Assembly: GCA_025449115.1 (NCBI GenBank)
Contig: JAHLKC010000215.1
Coordinates: forward strand, 1 to 43,444
Reading direction: 5' to 3'
Origin: Chytridium lagenaria
Taxonomy: Eukaryota; Chytridiomycota; Chytridiomycetes; Chytridiales; Chytridiaceae
DNA length: 43,444 bases
Every line of letters begins with the position of its first letter. Position 1 is the first letter of the stretch. The translations under genes were made by a program, and so were the position numbers. Shown here piece by piece: positions 32,701-43,444 of the stretch. Below the pieces are notes generated by a model. That model was given only the letters and a program-made list of their open reading frames with translations, was not told the DNA's origin and did not search any database.

Positions 32701-33251
32701 GGTACATGTCTGACGAATGCATGGTTGGTAAAGCCCCTCACCTGGAGTTTTGTGAGATCGTGCTGAAAGAGCGACAAAGCTTCCTTGAGATTCAAAAGAG
32801 CCGTTTGACTTCTTGACGACGGCTTGCTAAGGATCAACCGCTTCTTGTCCACAAGTGACCTCAGACGAACTTTGAACTCTGCCTCTTTTTGCAGATAAAA
32901 TGCATTGATCTAGAAACGATGACAGGAGATTTAATCCAATATTGCTCCATCAATGTCGAGGCGTCAAACATTCCAAACCTTTTCAAGCTCTCTTTCCAAC
33001 TTGAAGAAGAATGCCGTCTTGAGCGATTGAAGCTCATCTGCATTCGGCGGCGGCGGCGCGGAGAGCGTAAATTGCTCACCCTCAACACCCCCAATAATCT
33101 TTTTGAGTGCCTTGTAGTTCAGGTAATGTGCGCCCCCCCATTCCGATTGCTGCTCTTGGATGAACTTGCCGAACTACAAGAATGCATGCATGGTCAGATA
33201 TGAAAAACAGGGCTTGATCTTCATTCAAACACAAGGTATACATACCTTCAT
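29722..33251 (-). CDS. PHO81: PHO81/NUC-2-like SPX-ankyrin-GDPD phosphate regulator
   Basis: Fungal Pho81/NUC-2 inhibits the Pho85-type cyclin-CDK when phosphate is low. Exons on the minus strand: 33246-33251, 32979-33173, 32742-32909, 31342-32685, 30795-31284, 30373-30726, 29953-30312 and 29722-29880. Together they encode about 1,025 residues. The SPX domain has FGKFIQEQ, NYKALKKII and the Lys-rich GFRKILKKWDKR that binds inositol pyrophosphates. About seven ankyrin repeats follow (SLHEASILGK, TPLHYAAMYG, ALHVTAREGH). Next come the PPPIIPFRIYGHN linker and VETYWKST, both Pho81-like. The GDPD domain lacks the HRG, E-x-D and HD catalytic residues, as in Pho81, so it is probably not an active phosphodiesterase. 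One extra base near 31500-31540 shifts the frame at the end of the ankyrins. The first exon is only ATGAAG. Confidence 0.9.
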
Positions 33252-35095
33252 GGCCCTTCAAATAAAATCGACAAAATCAGCAACCGGACAATTCTTGGGG
33301 AGATGAAGCATGAAACGGCAACTGCTCTTGAGGTCCCACAGCTGTTCTCTAGTTGCCCAACGGAAGCAATCCTCGTCATGGTGATTGAAATGATCGGTAT
33401 GTGGACTTACACTTGAAAGTTGGTTTTGTAACGTTGGTGATGTAGAAAGGCTGAAGTCACATAACGACAACATCCCTGTCACCCAAGAAAACTTGACCCG
33501 GTTTCATTCGAGGGCAGTACCAGGGTACGTTGATGGTTCGACCACCTGCTGACCGGCACTGTAGAATATCAATATCAGACTATGTTAGACGTATCGTCAA
33601 GTATGCGTCTATTGAAAAGGTCGTCATGATCTTGGTTTTAATATACGTTGATCGGTAAGTTGGTTGACATAAAATGGCGTTCAGATTCAGTGGCTGATAA
33701 ATAAGGCTTTAGTATCTGCGAGACCCATAGGACGTTCACAATTTCTTCTCTAACCAGCCATCGGTAATGATTTTAAGCTATTGGGGCTGTTTTTTATTGA
33801 CTTTTCTTAGGTTCCTCATATCTGCAATCACTGCAGGAAGCAAGGCAATTAGTGACGTTTATTGCACAAATACACATTTTGGCAAAGTAGGCGGTATTAC
33901 TCTTCAAGAGCTTAATCTATTAGAGTTGGAGGTAATTTTAGTGACTTTTAGGCCGTTGTCTTTCATCGAACTTGTATTTAGTTTTTTGTTTCAGAAGAGA
34001 TGCCGTTTGACTTATGTATTCTAGTTTTGCACAATGATAAACTGGCGGCTGGCGTGCAACCACGCTCAAATACAGCAATACTATGTAAACCGTGAGTTCT
34101 GTGTTATGTTCGCTTTTGTGGCATTTTGCTGGGTTTTTTTATTCACTAAATTCCTAATTGCCTTCTATTTTATGATCTGAATTACAGTGGTTCGCACAAG
34201 TTCTTTCTACTACATAAGATGATTTTAGGAACGCCATGCGATTGGGCCCCTGCATGTCCATGTTTGCTTCGGTGGCACGATACCTGATGAATCCGTAAAA
34301 ACGCGATTCTTATATGCCGTCATGTTGTTAGCTATGGCAAGATTCCTCCAAATAATCTATAACCTTAGAGATCACTGTTGGAGAAGGGCTTTCTCAACTT
34401 TCTTAGTTGGGGTGTAATCCATAATTGCGACGATCTTCATACCGTCGTCCTTGATGTAAATAATGGAAATAAAAGAGAGAAACATAATAACGTATGTTTA
34501 ACGTGTAGATAGTCGATTGGGTGATATCGCTTGCAGTCCCCGATGGTGTCTTCTTGTCAGAGTTTTGCAGGTATTACTCAAATACCAATCAGAACTAATA
34601 CTTTTTTTCAAGCGTACTGCATACTGGCCGTTCGCATAGGTAGGGTTGCTCATACTGTAGTAAAGAGGTGAACTGTTACATCTTGCCACTGTATCAAAAT
34701 ATTGTGTGTAACATTTATTTATTTATTATTTTCTTCTTTGCACTACTCCCAAAACACTTGCCCTCCTCATCAAAACGTTCTGTGAAAAAAGGGGGTCAAG
34801 GCACCACCACCATCAGATCCGTCTTTTATAATTATTATTACTTGAAAACTATACCTTAAAACAACGACGACGGACTCGAAGGAGACGACAGACAGAGTGT
34901 ACAGGGTGGATCATCAACACACTCCTCCTTCCCTTAAATACTCATTTGCTCCTGTGAGGGGTATTCGTTGGAAGGAACGGAAGGGTTAGAAGGGCTTCAA
35001 CTACGACTACCCTGCCAGTTCACTTGTAAAGTAATTGGAACAGGCTAGAAGGGGGCTTGAACTGCTCATAAGGACGTCATTATCTTTCTTTTTGA
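33252..35095. promoter_or_regulatory. Divergent spacer between PHO81 and the P4-ATPase
   Basis: 1.84 kb with no convincing gene; short open frames lack domains. It should hold both promoters. I did not find a CACGTG box, the Pho4-type site, by eye. Confidence 0.4.
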
Positions 35096-38000
35096 ATGAG
35101 CATTCCTGGAACAGTCATGAGGTAGAATAGACACTATAGTTTGCTCTTTGGATGAATGGATTTGACGGATCGCTGACTTTTCCACCTTCAGCAACAGGGA
35201 TCGTTCAGGAACAATAAAGACCATCTCCACCTCAGCCTCGGCTGGATTGGTAGATGATCTTGCGTTCGACTCAACCTTCAAGATCGAAGAGGAAGTTGGC
35301 AGAAGGTTTTATCTCAATGCCAACCCAGACTCTGCGCACACAAAGAATGCCAACATGGAACCCATCGTCGTAGGTCCTCCATGGATGAGGAGGAATCCGG
35401 CCTGGAGGTGCCTCTGCGCTCCTTACTTAGCCATCCTCAGGAATATAGAGAGGAAGAAGAGGCGGTCAAGGAATCCTTTTATTGACAATACCGTCCGGAC
35501 CGCAAGATACACTGTGGCGAGCTTTATTCCAAAGCAGCTGGCTGCTCAATTTTCCAAAATTGCAAACGTTTATTTCCTCTTTATCGTCATCCTCCAGGTG
35601 AGTACTTTATATCCGATGGATGCAAATTACGTTTGGGAGGCTGATGTTAGCTTTTTCACAGGCCATCCCGGATCTCAGCCCCACAGGTCGATTCACCACC
35701 ATTGTCCCTCTCTCCGTCTTCCTCATCTTCTCCATGGCGAGAGAAGCCTACGACGACTACTTCCGACACAAACACGATGCCGCAGAAAACAACAGCCCCG
35801 TTCGCCGCCTTCGTGTAGAGCACAAAGGCTCAAAACGGCGCCGGTCCACCAGGAGTGAAAATGATCATGAAATGTCTATCATAGAGAGCAGTGCTGGACA
35901 CCTCAACTCTATGTGGGAGGAAGTGCCGTGCAAAGCTCTTCATGTGGGAGATATTGTGTCTGTAAGGGATAGGGAGTTTATTCCGGCGGATTTAATTGTT
36001 CTTGCGACTACAAACGATAATGGAACATGTTTCATTGAGACGTCAAACCTCGATGGAGAGACTAATTTGAAGCTGCGGCAGGCGTTAAAGCCCACAAACG
36101 ATGCCATCACGGATCTCAACTCGCTGGCTGACTACCAAGGTATGTATTTCTCAATTGTCTCTCTACTTATCATTTATTAATCGATCTTGTACCCGTAGCT
36201 GTTATCCATGCTGAGCCTCCATCCGGCGACCTTTACAATTTTGACGGCTATATCGTGTCCGGAAAGACCCGTACCCCTCTCACAGTCAACCAACTCATCC
36301 AGCGAGGTGCCACTCTCCGCAACACCAAAGAAATATTTGGCACCGTCGTGTACAGCGGTGAGCAATCCAAGATTCGCATGAACTCCAACAGCGAACCAAA
36401 AACCAAAGCCCCCCATCTCGAACGTCTTACCAACAAAATCATTATCGCCATCTTCTTTATTCTTGTTTGTCTTTCAAGTGCATGCGTTGTTGCTTTTATC
36501 AACTGGGATTTGAAGGAGAATAAGCAGGGAGAGAGACATTGGTATTTGGCCTTCTTGAGTTACTCTGCGGCAGATTACATCAGAAACTTTTTCTCTTATA
36601 TCGTGCTGTATAACGCGTTCATCCCCATCTCGCTCTATGTGACCCTGGAGGTTGTGAAGCTCATGCAGGTGGTGTGGATGAATAACGATTTGGCAATGTA
36701 TGATGCCGAACGTGATATTCCTGCCGAGGCGCATACAAGTTCGCTCAATGAAGAGCTTGGTCAAGTCCAATATCTCTTTTCAGACAAAACTGTGAGTACT
36801 TTACTTATTCCTTCTGACTACTCTCATTACATATACTGACCGTCTTAATTAGGGCACTTTAACCGAAAACATTATGGAGTTTCGTCTCTTTAGTGTCGCA
36901 GGAAAACGCTGCCGCCACTTTTCTGTCCCTGACTTCGAGCACTCTGTGCATGCCGACACCATCATCTCCGACCTCGTCCAAGCCCGTTCCTCCGGCTCCC
37001 GCCTTTCCCCCGAACTTCAGCAAACCTTTGATTTCCTTGAAGCTGTCGCACTTTGCCAAAGCGTCGTCGCCGATCCGCAAGAAGTTAAGGACCAACAGGG
37101 ACTCAGCGCTGTATTGCGTCAAAGTCCTTCCGACCTTGCGATCGTCTACCAAGCCTCATCTGCGGATGAAGTTGCGCTTTTGAATGCAGCTAGGGATATG
37201 TTCTTTACGTTTAAGGGACGCAGTCCTACCACTGTGACACTCAATATTTTGAACTCGAGGGAAGACATCTCATACACCATTCTTGATACGATTGAATTCA
37301 CGAGTGATAGGAAAAGGATGACGGTTATTTACCGGTACCCGAACGGCCGAATTGTATTGCTGTGCAAGGGTGCCGACTCTATGATTTTAGAGAGATTACA
37401 ACCTGATCATCTGATAACCAGAGACCAAGCCGCTGTCAACGCTAAAACCACGGACGACATCTCCGTCTTTGCGTCAAAAGGTCTCCGCACGCTCCTCTAC
37501 TCATACCGCATTCTCGAACAATCCGAGTACGAGGCCTGGGCGGCGAAATATGCGGACGCTAGCAGTGCGTTGCAAAATCGTGTCCAGAGAATGGCGGAGG
37601 TTGCTGAAGAGATTGAACAGAATTTGATGCTGCTCGGCGCAACTGCGATTGAGGATCGATTGCAGGATGGGGTTCCTGAAACGATTGAGAAGTTGCGGAG
37701 GGCTGGGATTAAGGTGTGGATGTTGACGGGAGATAAAACGGAAACGGCGATTAACATTGGACATACATGCAGTATTATTCGACCGGATTCGACGGTGCTA
37801 GTCGTTAAAGAGGAGGAGGTGGGGGGTTGGCGAGTATTGAGAGGTCACTTGAGGAAGCGATTGATATGTTTAGAAGGATTAAGGTTGGGAAGGGCGGGGA
37901 CGAGATGTATAAGGAGACAAAAACGCACGTTGTTGCGGTCATTGAGGGAGGGACGTTAACAAAGATCGAGAAGCAACATGCGAAACTCATCAATGATTCC

Positions 38001-39620
38001 AATACCACCCTTTCCTCATCCAAGTCCTCATCTACCGTCTCCATCCTTAACCGTTTCCTTGACCTCGCCATGGCCTCTGATAGTGTGGTTTGTTGTCGTT
38101 TCTCTCCCTCCCAGAAAGCATTGATGGTGACGCAAGTTCGTGTGAGACTGCTTAAATCGCATAAGGGGGGTTCAGCGCTTGATAAAGAGATTTCGGGAGG
38201 CGGTCCTAGTGCATCGCAGAGGTTTTGGGCGTCTCTGACATTGGAGCCTAAGCCGTCGGGGGTGACGCTTGCAATTGGGGATGGAGCGAATGATATTCCG
38301 ATGATTGAGAGTGCGCATGTGGGTATTGGGATTACTGGACGGGAGGGACTTGCGGCGTCAAGGTCGGCGGATTATGCGATTGCGAAATTCAGATTCTTGC
38401 AGGTATGGGGAACTTATGATGTTGAAGTTTTTTAATTTGTTCCGTTCGTATGAGAATGCTGACTTTAATTAGCCTCTTCTTTTTGTTCATGGTCGCTGGT
38501 CGTATGTGAGAAATTCTTTGTTCACTTTGGGAACGTTTATAAGGTTAGTATCCCATTCTTTTCTTTGCTATCGTCCCTCTCATTTCACTTGTGATAGACT
38601 AATCCCTATCTATTTAGAACGTGGCTTTCTACGGAACCCAAATCGTCTTCCAATACTGGACAGGCGCATCAGGAACCTCCCTTTACGAGCAATGGACACT
38701 TGCCAGTAACAACCTTCTCTTCACCTCCCTCCCCGTCGTCGTGGTTGGTATCCTCGAAAAAGATCTCAACCGCAGCACCCTTATGGCCGTTCCCGAACTT
38801 TACCGCTTCGGTCAAATGAACCAAGGTCTCAATTTCCGCCTATTCATCAAATGGATGGTGCAGGGTGGTCTTCACGCTATCCTCGCTGTCGTCGTCCCCG
38901 CTATTTACTACGGAGGATTCTGGACAAAGGGACCGGATGTGCTCAAGATGAACTTGCCGCCTGATTTGACAGATTCGATGAACTGGACGAGGAATTTGTT
39001 GATGAGTGATGGGAGTGGTCAGTTCCAAGAAACCGGACTGTTTGCATTCGGTATCCTTCCATACACGATTTCCATCATTTTCTGTACCGTCAAGATCCTC
39101 TACACAGAATCTCACACGTGGACTTGGGTTCATCACTTGTCGCAGGGTTGACCTTTGCGCTGTGGATTCTCTGGAACATTATCTATTCGTACATCTGGCC
39201 CTATTTGGGCTATGACAACGCACCCGAGTTTTTCGGTTTATGGTGGCCGCTCGCGCGTGTCCAGCTACCGTTTGGACAATCGCGGTGGTGACGGCGGTCA
39301 TTGGCCTCATGTTTGTAGAATACTGGGTGAATGCGATGGGATGGTTGAACCGGTTAAGGCATTGGGGGAAACGGGGCGGGAGAGATGAAGCTGGTGTGGC
39401 TGTTAATGAGGATAAGGTGAGAAGGTTTGTGGAGGTGGAGAGGCTGGGGAGTAAAGGGGGGATGAGCTTGAAGGCTTTGAGGTATCAGATGGCGAGGGAG
39501 GATGCAGCGGTTGCGGCTGCGAATGCGGTTGGGGAGCATGATTGGGGGAAAGAGGTGAAGTGGTGGCAGGTTTGGGAGAGAAGGCATGGTATTACGTCGG
39601 ATCTTTGTGAGGAGGATTGA
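35096..39620 (+). CDS. DNF3: P4-type ATPase (phospholipid flippase), Dnf3-like
   Basis: Moves phospholipids to the cytosolic leaflet of Golgi, endosome or plasma membranes, normally with a Cdc50-family subunit. Exons: 35096-35121, 35192-35597, 35662-36139, 36199-36791, 36853-38402, 38473-38543 and 38618-39620, about 1,375 residues. P4 landmarks: ARYTVASFIPKQL and GRFTTIVPL (closest to yeast Dnf3 from memory of the family), NLDGETNLK in the actuator domain, PISL in membrane segment 4, DKTGTLTEN (phosphorylation site, split by an intron), MLTGDKTETAIN and GDGANDIPMI. Four single-base losses break the frame: G6 run 37821-37826, TTT 38536-38538, TT 39129-39130, and near 39245-39290. The first exon and its GTAGAA donor are a weaker call. 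The C-terminal tail is basic and Ala-rich. Confidence 0.88.
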
Positions 39621-40231
39621 ATGTTGTAATTGTGTTTGTTTCTATTTTTATTTTTTGGAGGCCTTGTTTTACATATGTAACTCGTACACTTCGTTTTTTA
39701 CTTCCTCTTACACTACTTTTGTCTGTTTTCGGTGGAAGCCAGGCTTTCTCTATATCTTGGTTCAACGTTTTTTAATAATCTTGGTTTAAAATCTTCTTGG
39801 ACCTGGTTTCTATTCTTCTTTTCCTTTCTGATATCTCTCTCACTATTTACCACTCGTAACTTTTACCTCTTTGTTTTTAGCTATAGAGCGACTATCATGT
39901 CCCCCATCTCACTTGGTCATTGTTTTCTTTTCACGCTCTTGTCTTGAAGCACTTCAATTCCATCCTCTCCCCTGCCTGTGCATGCCTTTCCATATAGAAG
40001 CGTTGACAGCTGTTCAATGCATACGTGTTGTTTGTTGTGTGAATCATCTATGTATGTTGATAACCCTTGTTTTAAGAAACTTTAGATTATTTTTTTTGGA
40101 ATATTATTACTCTGGCGCAGTCACCTCCAGTTCTTGCATGGATTCACAAACATTTTTTTTCGTGTCCTAAAAAGAATAGAGTGGACTCAAGGGCTTTACA
40201 TCTCAACCGATTTAAAAAGCAATCAGGCGTC
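39621..40231. other. Pyrimidine-rich spacer between the flippase and FAP1
   Basis: 611 bp, markedly T- and C-rich on the + strand, with runs such as the T10 near 40149. No gene; it holds the flippase 3' end and the FAP1 promoter. Confidence 0.45.
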
Positions 40232-43200
40232 ATGGCCGACCCCTCAACTACCAACGTCAACATTCCACCTCAGGAAGGATCATCGCAAAACCAGAGAACC
40301 CGTCGTCATCGTCGCCCTCGACAAAAGCAAGCCAACATATCAAGCACAGAAGGACTTCCGCAAACGGCTTCTACCTCTTCTACCATGAATGCCAATGTTC
40401 CCATGCAAACGAGTGGAGAACCTTCTGGAGGTGGTGATCGCAATGGAAGAGGATCTCTGAACCCCAATGCATCTTCCTTTACACCTGGGGGCCCTCGTCG
40501 TAATCCTCCGTCGGCGGATGCTCCTCAAGAGCCACCCCGCAGTCGTAACAGAAGGTCGAGAGGTCGTGGGACTGGACCGTCTACACCTCAACAGGCTGGA
40601 CAAAATCTTCCGCCATCACCAGCGACCATACCGATGGGTCCTTCATCAAATAATTCGGAATCTAATCGCCGGAGACAAGGACCAAGACCACAAAACGGAC
40701 AAGGGCCGGCACCGAGACCGCAAAACAGCCAAGGATCATGGAGACCTCAAAATACTCCAGGTCCACCACAAAGACAACATCGACCCACTGAGCCCATCCA
40801 GAACCTTAAGGTCGCCGAACCGAACACAGGAGGAAGGCGTCTACCCAACATCAACACACCTCGTCGACCTCAAAAACCTCAAATAGATCCCACCGACCTT
40901 GTCGAATCTCTCACCGCATCCCTCAGTGACGGTTCCTACGAATGCATGGTTTGTTTTGACAAAGTGCGTCCCCACCATAAGATCTGGACATGCCATCAGT
41001 GCTGTCACGCCGTCTTCCACATAAAGGTACTTTTTTCCTTTTCCCTTTCATTTCTAAAGTAGCCAAGTGCATAAAAGAATGGAGTTCTCAAGCCGGACCT
41101 TCAAGCGCTGCAGTGCCACCCGCGGATAATCAAACATGGAGATGCCCTGGATGTCAACATAAGTATGGTGAACGACCTGTTGCGATGTGCTTTTGCAGAA
41201 AGGTGGAGGATGTACAGGGGAATAAATTTCTTACACCCCATGCTTGTGGTAATCCTTGTTTGAGGGGACGGAGTTGCATGCACCGATGCAGGTATGCTTG
41301 GCGTTTTTTATATCGTGAATATATATATGTACGGTGGTTCTGACATTTTTTTTGGATGCATTTGCAGCATGGAATGTCATCCGGGACCTTGCAGACCTTG
41401 TGAGCTGACGGCACCACCTGAGAATTGCTTCTGTGGAAAGAATACTTTTGTGTTTAGATGCGCGGAGGTTGTGAAGGGGAACGTTAACAGGGCGTGTGGG
41501 GAGGTGAGTTTATTCATTGGTAACAATTTAGGGCCTTGGTTTATTTATACTTTTTTAAACATAGGTCTGTGGGAAGAAACAGTCCTGCGGTATCCATACC
41601 TGCCCCGACCCCTGCCACGATGGTCCCTGCCCGGAATGCCCCATCACCAATGACCATCTCTGTCGATGCGGAAAGACTCACGTTACTCTACCGTGTGGGA
41701 CTTCTCCTGATCAAGATGTGTTGTGTCGGAAACCATGTGGAATTGCGTTTCGATGTGGAGAACATCTGTGTGAACTTGTTTGCCATGACGCGAGAAATCA
41801 TGGGACGGTTTGCCTGGTGGACCCGGAGGTCATTGAGACGTGTCCTTGTGGACGGACGAAGGTTGAGACGCTGCTTGGAAGGAATAGGGAAAGCTGTACA
41901 GAGGGCATTCCCACGTGTAAAGCAAAATGTGCGAGAAAGTAAGTAGCTCATTCCCATCTTTTTGGTTCCGTACGTTAATACTGTATACTTAGACTTGCAT
42001 GCGGGCACCAATGCGAAAGGCTCTGTCATATTGGCGAATGTCCGCCTTGTTCCGTAGAAATCGAGAGGATCTGTCGATGCGGGTCATCCCGTGTTTTCAT
42101 GAAATGCGCAAGTACCCTTGATAAGAACGCAGGCGTGCAAGACTTCTTATGTGATCGTATCTGCAAATCCAATCGACTCTGCAAGCGCCACAAATGCAAC
42201 AGCGTCTGTTGTCCGGGCACTGAAGGAGTACATGCATGTAATGCAATGTGTGGAAAACTATTGAGGGTGAGTTTATTGTTCTTCGCACAAAGCTAATTTT
42301 TATTTAGTGTGGTCAACACAACTGTAATTTCGTTTGTGGTCATAATGGACCTTGCCATGATTGTTATGAAGGTGTCAGTTTCGATGAACTTGCTTGTGCT
42401 TGCGGGAGGACGAGGATGTATCCACCTATTCCTTGTGGGACGTTACCGCCGAAATGCGATCTTCCTTGTCAAAGGGAACTTCCGTGTGGGCATGTCTCGT
42501 ATAGCGTACATACGTGTCACCCGGATGATGAACCGTGTCCTCCCTGTGTTGTTTTCGTTGAAAAGCAATGGTGAGTTTTTCTGTTATTTTTTTGTTTGGC
42601 GTAATGACGTATAATAATGGCTGGTTTTTAGTGCTTGCGGAAAGAAGGTTATGGGAAATATTCCTTGTTCGAGACAAAGCGCACTTTCTTGTGGATCGCC
42701 GTGTTTACAAACTTTGGCAGCTTGCGGACACCAATGCAAAAGGTGAGTTTGGTCGCTTAGTAAGTTTGAATAACCTTGGTGTTTGTAGGTTCTGCCACAA
42801 TGGACCTTGCCTTGAAGAAGGGACTCGATGTCAAGGCAAATGCCTTCGTGCTCGTCCTATGTGCGGACATGTGTAAGTTTCTTAGCTCACGTTTAGTTTT
42901 ATCCATTACCATTTTTATTCTTCTCACTTTTCCTTAAAGCTGCGATCAACTTTGCCACGAAACATCTTTTTGCACCGAAGAACGTCCCTGCAAAACCCCC
43001 ATTCAACAAACTTGCCCCTGTGGTAATCGCAATTCCGACATCCCCTGCGGCGCATGGAAAGAATCCATTGGTAACCCTCGTGGCGCCCACCTCCCCTGCG
43101 ACGAATCCTGCGCACGCTTAGATCGCAACAAACGCCTCGCCGACGCACTAAACATTACACCCTCAACCGAAGCTCCAAAACCTCTCGAAGTCTACGAAGA

Positions 43201-43444
43201 ATACCTCCACCGTTTTGCTCTAGCGAATCCCGCCATCGTCAAAACCACTGAACAAACCCTTCAAGAATTTCTCGCAAACCCATCTCGAAAACTCTTGCAT
43301 TTCCCACATGCGAATCCGAGGACGAATCGATTTGTGGCGGGGATCGTGGAGCATTATGGGCTTACTGCCGAGGTGATTGATGCGGAACGGAAGCAGGCTT
43401 CGGTTGTCGCGAGGAAAGCGGGGAAGGGGATGGGCTGTGCCGAA
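40232..43444 (+). CDS. FAP1: FAP1/NFX1-type zinc-finger protein (3' end off window)
   Basis: NFX1-family proteins combine an atypical RING (E3 ligase-like), a row of NF-X1 zinc fingers and an R3H nucleic-acid-binding domain; yeast Fap1 binds FKBP12. Exons: 40232-41026, 41068-41291, 41368-41503, 41565-41938, 41993-42266, 42308-42570, 42632-42742, 42789-42872 and 42940-43444. All junctions keep the frame. The first 210 residues are a disordered Pro/Gln/Arg/Gly tail with PQN repeats. The RING reads CMVC...CHQCCHAVFHIKC...CPGC. NF-X1 repeats follow (CHPGPCRPC, CPDPCHDGPCPEC, CHIGECPPC, CGHNGPCHDC, CHNGPC). The window ends inside an R3H-like segment (RFVAGIVEHYGL). No frameshift was seen. Start: first ATG of the frame with good context. 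Confidence 0.92.

Noticed and set aside
33258..33482. Possible small gene upstream of PHO81
   Set aside because: The open stretch has no start context or domain and lies in the expected 5' region of PHO81.
1..43444. CRISPR array, prophage or bacterial operon
   Set aside because: There are no spaced direct repeats of that kind, and the spliced genes and Copia/Harbinger elements are eukaryotic.

Overview
The window is nuclear DNA of a fungus. The evidence is split, spliced genes with short GT-AG introns (about 37-82 nt), fungal housekeeping genes (ALG6, a PHO81/NUC-2-type SPX-ankyrin protein, a Dnf3-like lipid flippase, a FAP1/NFX1 protein), and a fungal-type 28S rRNA segment. I cannot place it more exactly. 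An early-diverging lineage is possible, and the 28S segment at 23768-24643 is the best barcode for deciding.

The left half (about 1-22.6 kb) is a transposon nest. A decayed Tc1/IS630-like transposase lies at 366-1476. An unrecognised host gene on the minus strand (13388 down to 1576) is cut by a 10.7 kb Copia element, Copia-A1 (1891-12597, target duplication ATCTC). Copia-A1 is itself cut in its gag-pol gene by a second Copia family, Copia-B (5791-11257, duplication GTAAA). Next to it is a PIF/Harbinger-type DNA transposon (about 13440-21242, 39-bp perfect terminal inverted repeats) with a convergent SANT/Myb-like gene and DDE nuclease gene. The nuclease gene is cut by a third Copia element, Copia-A2 (15606-20865, duplication CGTTC). 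A solo Copia-B LTR in the opposite direction follows at 22059-22564.

The middle (22.6-27.5 kb) is gene-poor. It holds a truncated 28S rRNA segment and degraded, unrecognised coding fragments.

The right half is ordinary gene space: ALG6 (+), PHO81 (-), a DNF3-like P4-ATPase (+), and FAP1/NFX1 (+, running off the end). ALG6 and PHO81 converge; PHO81 and DNF3 diverge from a 1.8 kb spacer. The genes do not form one pathway: N-glycan assembly, phosphate sensing, membrane lipid asymmetry and an NFX1-type RING/R3H protein.

Two points stand out. ACGCGT (the fungal MluI cell-cycle box) is extremely dense in Copia-B, and it sits inside a 40-bp LTR duplication in Copia-A2. Single-base frameshifts, mostly in homopolymers, run through both transposons and single-copy genes, so many apparent breaks may be consensus errors rather than decay.
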